Source: Benincasa hispida (taxonomy: Eukaryota; Streptophyta; Magnoliopsida; Cucurbitales; Cucurbitaceae). Taken from it: a stretch of DNA of 64,000 nt. The DNA is taken from NCBI RefSeq assembly GCF_009727055.1, contig NC_052351.1:3288471-3352470 (forward strand). Direction: 5' to 3'. The position numbers and the translations under genes are program-made. Shown one piece after another: positions 58,446 through 64,000 of this stretch. The notes beneath the pieces were generated by a model. It saw nothing but the letters and a program-made list of their open reading frames with translations, was not told the DNA's origin and searched no databases. How positions within the stretch are numbered: the stretch's first letter is position 1; each line of letters starts with the position of its first letter.

Positions 58446-58955
58446 CGAGATTTCCATGAGCAGCGGAACAAGACTATTCCAAATTACAATCATGAATGAA
58501 CAAATCGTTTCAGTCGACTTCAAAACAAATGGTTAATTCAAATGCAAAAATTGCAGCATGAACAACAAATGAACAAGGGAGACAAACTCTACGAACAATG
58601 GCAGATGTGTCTCCACGCTCCTACGCACACTCTGATCGAACAATAGCAACCACGAGCGCTCGATCTACATGACTGCAACACCGCAACGAACACAGCATGA
58701 ACACTTCGCACTCGTCCTCAATGATCTCCTCGGCCACGAACTTTTCCACAACAGCGAACGACCTCCACAACACCACGAATGGCCTCCAGCAAACCTCAAC
58801 GATGTTGACTTGAGCCTAACACCACCAACAAGGCGACCTTGGTATTCTCGGTGTGAGAATCCAAAGGGTGGACTCTATTCGGACTTGGTATGAGGCAGAC
58901 GAATGGAGGAAACAACGATCGCGTACACGACTAGGCAAGTTGGAGAAGGCAGAGA

Positions 58956-59189
58956 CCTATCGTATAGGTCGATGCCCTATCGTTTAGATAAAGCTATGCA
59001 ATCGTCTAGCAAAATCTATGCGATCATTTAGTCTATCGTTTAGCTCGGTTTATCACCTACAGACACTACACGATCGTTTACCTTGGGCCAGAGACCGTCT
59101 AGCAAAACTATGTGAGCTTTTAGTAAACACTGCACGATCGTTTAGCTCGCACCTACACGATCATTTAGCTCACCCAACCGTCGTTTAGT
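58956..59189. repeat. Array of near-palindromic CGATCG 16-mers, locus 2
   Basis: About eleven degenerate motifs include CTATCGTTTAG, CTATGCGATCATTTAG, CTACACGATCGTTTAC, CTGCACGATCGTTTAG and CTACACGATCATTTAG, spaced about 15-30 bp apart. It is the inverted counterpart of the array at 2652-2851. Confidence 0.75.
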
Positions 59190-59578
59190 AAATCTGAATT
59201 TACTTGACGACCAACGTGAGTTTCTTTTTCGCGAGAGAAAACTCAAAAACCTTTTCAAATGTTTGTACAAACTTTTTTTCAAAAAAGGAAAACCATTTTC
59301 CTTTTAAACTCACGATTACCATGATCCAATAACAATCCACTACTTTGGTTATTTTAAAGAAAAAGTATTAATTGTCCAATAATTAATATTATTATAAATA
59401 TAAATAATAACCAACTTATCATACTATATTTATAACCTATAGTTATAAAATTTTATCTCATAAAACATATAAACCATAGTTCTTTTTCTATTACATGGTA
59501 CTTAATGTAAATCTCATTTACATCAATCCTCCACTAGATGTATCTTATACATCATACCGATTATATCATATATAATCA

Positions 59579-59706
59579 AAATACCTCTTGTCAATTTGAA
59601 CATTTTAAATCAACACCAAGAACCTGTCTCTTATACACATCTAGATGTGTATAAGAGACAGAAATACCTCTTGTCAATTTGAACATTTTAAATCAACACC
59701 AAGAAC
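59579..59706. other. Assembly artefact: Nextera mate-pair junction between duplicated 45-bp flanks
   Basis: Bases 59624-59642 are CTGTCTCTTATACACATCT and 59643-59661 are AGATGTGTATAAGAGACAG. These are the two Tn5 mosaic-end sequences back to back, which is the Illumina Nextera mate-pair circularisation junction. The 45 bp immediately before (59579-59623) and after (59662-59706) are identical. The genuine sequence probably lacks 59624-59706, that is 83 bp. Confidence 0.97.
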
Positions 59707-60150
59707 TGATCCTCAACTGTATCTAAGCTACCAAGGGGACCTCATGGATTTGTAGCTCCAAAGCTCCAACGGTACGTGAATAACTGACTAAACTCTTTAG
59801 TCACAAGATCCATCATCCGTTAACTACCAGGCACTCCACTAAAGACCGACAACTAAACTCTTCTTACTACAAATATATTATGTGTCCATCTTAACCAATC
59901 AGCAGTGCGACAACCCTTCACAGATCACTCATAAGTACAGCTGGGCCAATAACCTTTATGCCCCTATAGTTACATTTGTCTCTTTAAGTACCACTGATCC
60001 TTCTAATGAACAAAAATCATAGTCCTACTATGACTGAGTCTTCTCTTCCAAAGAGAAGCTGTGGCCACTATGTTCAAGCTCCAGAATCATCCCTTAAGGA
60101 AGCAATCTCTCTACTTATCCCTACTTCGGGAAAGAAGTGAATTCCATCCC

Positions 60151-61214
60151 TTAAGGAAGCCTAGATTCTAACTTGACTTTTCCAAGCCTAGATTTTGTCC
60201 TTATACTACCCTCCCGAGTATCTCTAATAGACGAATGATGCATACACAATTCAAGATAATCGTATAGAATGAAGATCCCCAGTTAAGCTAGCTAAGTGCT
60301 TCTCAACTCATTCGACAAATTTAGCTACTCATGCGTAATAAACAGAGAGTGAGCATATATAAAGAAGTAAATTCCATTTCTATAAATAAGTTTGAGTACA
60401 AAATGACAATGGAAGATAAGGATAGAGAGCCTGGTAGCAATCCCTTGCTTCCCAAGACCTTTACACTGTCAACTCTATTATGTTCAAAAGATATTCCTGC
60501 TTTTACATAAGCTGACCCTTTAATCTTGAAGCTTCTGACACTCTCCCAAGTTCACCGGAACGATCTATTGGCACAATCTCGCTTCTCTCGCTTCCGTCTT
60601 AAAATAAAAGAAAAACTAAAAATAAGGCTATTCTAACTATGGGGAAAATTATCTTAGTATCCGAACTCGTTGAACCCTTTTTTGAATGTTGCCTTTAAGT
60701 ATTTATAGAGCTTTAGGATGAAAGGCGGCTTCTCTCTTATGATTGCACATATGGGATGACTTTAATTCTCTGAGTGATGCGCCGAATATTTGTTAACGAA
60801 AAGCTAAGTGTACTTGTTATCGTTAGCGGCTTGTCAACTTAATTCGGATTTGACAATCATCAGCTTTCTGTCCCATCGTGATTAATTATGCTTTTCACCC
60901 AGATGCGCCCACCAAGTTGCACTGGCTCTATTCAGAAATCCTTCTTGAGCAGATGTTTGCGAGCAAAAATCACCGCAAAGCCTTACAGCAACGTTGCGCT
61001 CGACTGTTGATTATATGATCGCACTTTCCACTTTGCATCAACGCATATTCTGCATAAAAATACAAAAGTTAACTGTTTTTATGCGATGAACGCATGCGAC
61101 CGCAATGTCGTGAACTTAATGCTTTTTGGACGCAATCTTATATATTTTATCAACGCAAACTTTCATTGTTTAATAACTTAGCACTGTAATAACGTACATT
61201 TCTGCCAGTTATCA
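60151..61214 (-). repeat. 3' LTR of an Athila-like Gypsy element, minus orientation
   Basis: On the minus strand the LTR starts TGATAACTGGCAGAAATG at 61214, directly after the polypurine-type tract TTTGGAGGTG (61215-61224). A start of TGATAACT preceded by such a tract is usual for Athila-like elements. The far boundary near 60150-60230 is blurred: the words TCCCTTAAGGAAGC and CAAGCCTAGATT each occur in duplicate there. Confidence 0.65.
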
Positions 61215-62616
61215 CACCTCCAAATTTAAACAATGCTTGTCCTCAAGCATAAGCTAAAGATTTTCTTTAGAAAATTGACCGCAATCTCTTTTCCTAGATT
61301 TCTCAAAGATACTCCATTCAAATCCTATACACCAAAATTTCCTCAATTCTTATTCAAGATTCTTCTTAAAATATTTTTAAGATCTAAGACCACAAGTTAA
61401 CCTTCAAAAGAACTTTACTAGATTCCAGGACATCGCATGATTTATTTTTAATTTTTTTTCTAGGGTGTTAACTGATTTTTATTCTTGCATATATTTGACA
61501 TTGTTATCTTTTTCTAATCTTGCGCTGATCCAAGTGCCTCGCCTTCGTTTTGGCTTGCCCCCACGTGTGTCATGCGGACATCCAACTACGAGCAAGGCGC
61601 TATTTCTCAGACTAAACTCATCCCTACTTGGCAGCAGAGTTGCGGTAATTTATTTATGCGTTGATCCTGGCGACTTACTTTCGTTTTTGCTTGCCCCCAC
61701 GTGTGTCATGCGGACATCCAACTGCGGGTAAGTGCCCTTCACAACTTAACTCTAATCAACATAGGTTTCCCTATTGCGTTGATAGTGGAGTTGTTATTCT
61801 CAAAATTTCTTTTTATTTTTTTTTATAAAGTTAAAAATTGAAAAGTCGAAAATAAAGACCTCACCACCAAATTTAAAATGCGGCAATGTTCTCATTGCCA
61901 ATAGAGTGAAAGAAGTCATGCGATGTTCTTAGGAAGTTTGGTAAAGGGTTCGTTTGAAAGAAAGCTAGCATATCACTAATTTCTAGAAATATTTCACGAG
62001 GTGACTTTTTTAAGATTAAGTTGACTTTAGTGTATACGAAGAAATAGAAGCATGTGTGTCATCATTGAAATCATAATTGATAAAAAGAAATCATGCGGCG
62101 ATTTACTAAATTTATCAATGTTAAATGATTGCGGTGATCAAAGAGGATGCAGTGATAAAACTTTCAAAATTAAAATGCGATGTGATAGTGCAGAATTTGG
62201 AATAAGGTGAAGGAAAAATACAACCCCAAATTTGCATTGTCGCCCGCATTGTTTGTTGATGCATCTTGCTTTGCGGTGATCTTCCTCCTTTGGATTGCGG
62301 TGACGAAGTGAAGTAGATGCATTTTCGTACAATGCCTCCGCAATCGTGTGCCTTGATCGTTTACTGAGAAAACATTGAGAGAGTCAAATGATAATAAAAA
62401 GAAGTTAACAAAATATTTCTCGCCCTTTTTTTTTAAAGAAGTAAATGTGCGATAACAAATAATAACAAAGTGATGAAAATTCATGAAGTATTGATGTAGA
62501 GACGGGATATACAAAAAAGTTGCGTCCCTGATGAGGTTGAGTCATATAGTAACTTAGGGACTGCTTATTCCAAGCTGGACTTTTCACATCCACGGTGTTC
62601 TTCTTTTCTTTGTCCT
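61215..62616 (-). mobile_element. Non-coding 3' internal region of the Gypsy element
   Basis: This lies between the polypurine tract and the protease remnant. No reverse transcriptase, RNase H or integrase motif was found on either strand. Two direct repeats of about 60 bp lie at 61537-61596 and 61671-61730. Confidence 0.55.
61537..61730. repeat. Pair of direct repeats, each with a CACGTG box
   Basis: Both copies contain GCTTGCCCCCACGTGTGTCA followed by TGCGGACATCCAACTRCG. The CACGTG hexamers are at 61562-61567 and 61698-61703, 136 bp apart. Confidence 0.8.
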
Positions 62617-64000
62617 CTAGAATCTTGACTGCCTTAATCCGAAGTTTCCCCCATTAATGTTCATCACAATCTCCCCCTTGCGCACATCAATTTGAGCGGG
62701 TCCGGTCGAAAGGAATGGTCGCCTCAATGTGATGGGCGCATCTTCGTCCGCTTTATAATCCAAAATGAGGAAGTTTGCCGGCAAGATGAATTTATTAATT
62801 GAGATTGTGGTATTTTTCAACTATCATTCAAGATGTATTCGGGATCTGTCCGCAAGTAGGAGAGTCTCTGTCGTGGGCGTGAGTGTACCAACATTCAATC
62901 GTTTGAAAATTGATAGCGGCATTACGTTTATACTCACCCCAAGATCGCATATTGTAGGGCCATTATAGACCCCCTCCAATGGAGCATGGTATCGTGAAGA
63001 TTCCGGGGTCGCACATTTTTGGTGGGATAATAGCATTTTGCGTTATTGCCATTGTCGTGATCTTGTCTTCATCATTTTGTTTTTCTTTCAATCTTTACGG
63101 GACTCGTGGTAACTGGACTTCTTCTGTCTCATGTTCTGAAGGCTTGAGGGTGGATACAACTTTAGGGTTCATCTTCTTGGGCTTTTCCGAATTATAAGTC
63201 AACGGATCCTTGGCTGTTGCCGTATTCAAGTTGGTCGTGATGGGTTTCTCCCCTACTTCCGTAGTTATTTTGTCGCTTAGCAAGGAGACTGCTAAGCATT
63301 GTTCTTTCCCAATACCCCCAGCGTTGCGCGAAAGCTCAATTGAGCTCAGCAAAGCTCCTTGTGGTCTGTTTTTGAGTTCGCCCGCAATTTGTCCTAGTTG
63401 AATTTCTAGATTCTAGATGAATGTTGCTTGATTATGAAGTACTGATTCATTCTTCTCAATGTACTGCTTCAACAAGCTCTCTAAGGACGAAGATTGTGGT
63501 GTTTGCGAGCTGCTAGCTTGGCTATGGGTTGGACTGTTGGTTTACGGAAAAAATTCCGGTGGCCCTTCTTTGTGCGTCACTGGTAGAAAGCTTTGTTGTT
63601 GATTTTTTCATGAGAAATTTGGGTTGTTTCTCCACCCGGGGTTGTACGTACCGGAATAGGGGTTATTCTTTATGAAGCATACTAACTGTGGATTTTTTTG
63701 GCATTCTTCCATCGAATGAGCATCTCCACAGATGACACAACTTGTGGTCGTTTGAGCAATTGCGTTGACTTGCCCTTTCTTCGCTCCCGTGTTATTCATT
63801 GCAATGCCTTGTATCAAACTCATCATCGTAGACATTTGATTCTGAAGGGATGCGTTAGACCCGTTGTTCACGTCACTATCTTTGATTCTTAATCTTCGAT
63901 CGCTTTCCCGCTAGTCATCGTGATTTTTGGAAATGCGATCAAGTATACTTTTGACCTCCTCATATGTTTTGTCAAGCAGAGCACTAGCTGTTGCCGCATT
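62617..64000 (-). pseudogene. Gag-protease remnant of an Athila-like Gypsy element, runs off the window
   Basis: Minus-strand pieces in order from the right edge: a Gag C-terminal segment (LLDKTYEEVKSILDRISKNH), a CCHC-type knuckle (CVICGDAHSMEEC, about 63720-63760), NPYSGTYNPGWRNNPNFS, a spacer with FLESLLKQYIEKNE-type coiled sequence, then the retropepsin segment (CDLGVSINVMPLSIFKRL, about 62895-62950) and FILPANFLILDYKADEDAPI, RRPFLSTGPAQIDVRKGE. The catalytic Asp of the DLG triad is present. In-frame stops and frameshifts break it (for example after SKNHDD and after PNFS). The rest of gag and the 5' LTR should lie beyond 64000. Confidence 0.85.

Larger units (their letters stand above)
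58446..60150 (-). repeat. LTR-A family LTR, minus orientation, carrying an assembly artefact
   Basis: On the minus strand the words TTTAGTGGAGTGCCTGGTAG, TAACGGATGATGGATCTTG, the CGATCG-motif array, GGATTCTCACACCGAGAATA and TTGTTCCGCTGCTCATGG occur in this order, parallel to the plus copies at 2040-3095 and 8876-10800. The boundary with the Gypsy LTR on its right is uncertain. An adapter junction lies inside it at 59624-59661. Confidence 0.55.

Overview
This is plant nuclear DNA from a eudicot. It is AT-rich and intron-containing, and most of it is transposable-element sequence. The genes are plant-specific or plant-type: a DYW-class pentatricopeptide protein, a plant-architecture BRCA1 (RING, PHD-like, two BRCT), photosystem I subunit PsaK and an MFSD5-type transporter. 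I suspect a cucurbit from the style of the repeats, but nothing here proves it.

Layout. 1-12700 is a repeat graveyard: a histone H2B pseudogene fragment at the left edge, LTR fragments of two families (called LTR-A and LTR-B below), and a dead LINE split by a PIF/Harbinger-like element. 12756-14585 is an intronless PPR-DYW gene. 14586-19760 holds SINE- and MITE-like remnants and an LTR-B copy. 19902-26559 is a 14-exon BRCA1 gene. 26560-31350 is intergenic, with two pyrimidine-to-purine blocks. 31352-33456 is psaK (3 exons). 34315-39746 is a complete Mutator-like element with near-identical 47-bp terminal inverted repeats, a decayed transposase and a decayed plant-mobile-domain (MAIN-like) gene. 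41523-46415 is an 8-exon MFS transporter gene. 46416-56800 is intergenic with MITEs and a copia-like LTR. 56800-64000 is nested retroelement debris: a Transposase_32-like ORF, LTR-A pieces, the 3' LTR of a minus-strand Athila-like Gypsy element and its gag-protease remnant.

The four intact genes do not form a pathway. The PPR and BRCA1 genes are neighbours on the same strand, as I recall for their Arabidopsis counterparts At4g21065 and At4g21070, so this is probably conserved microsynteny with LTR DNA inserted between them.

The most actionable observation is at 59579-59706. An exact Nextera mate-pair junction (two back-to-back Tn5 mosaic ends) sits between two identical 45-bp copies of flanking sequence, which is an assembly artefact rather than biology. 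The most unusual biological patterns are arrays of near-palindromic 16-mers with a CGATCG core inside LTR-A copies at two loci, a three-copy repeat in the BRCA1 linker, and the MULE that carries a plant mobile domain.
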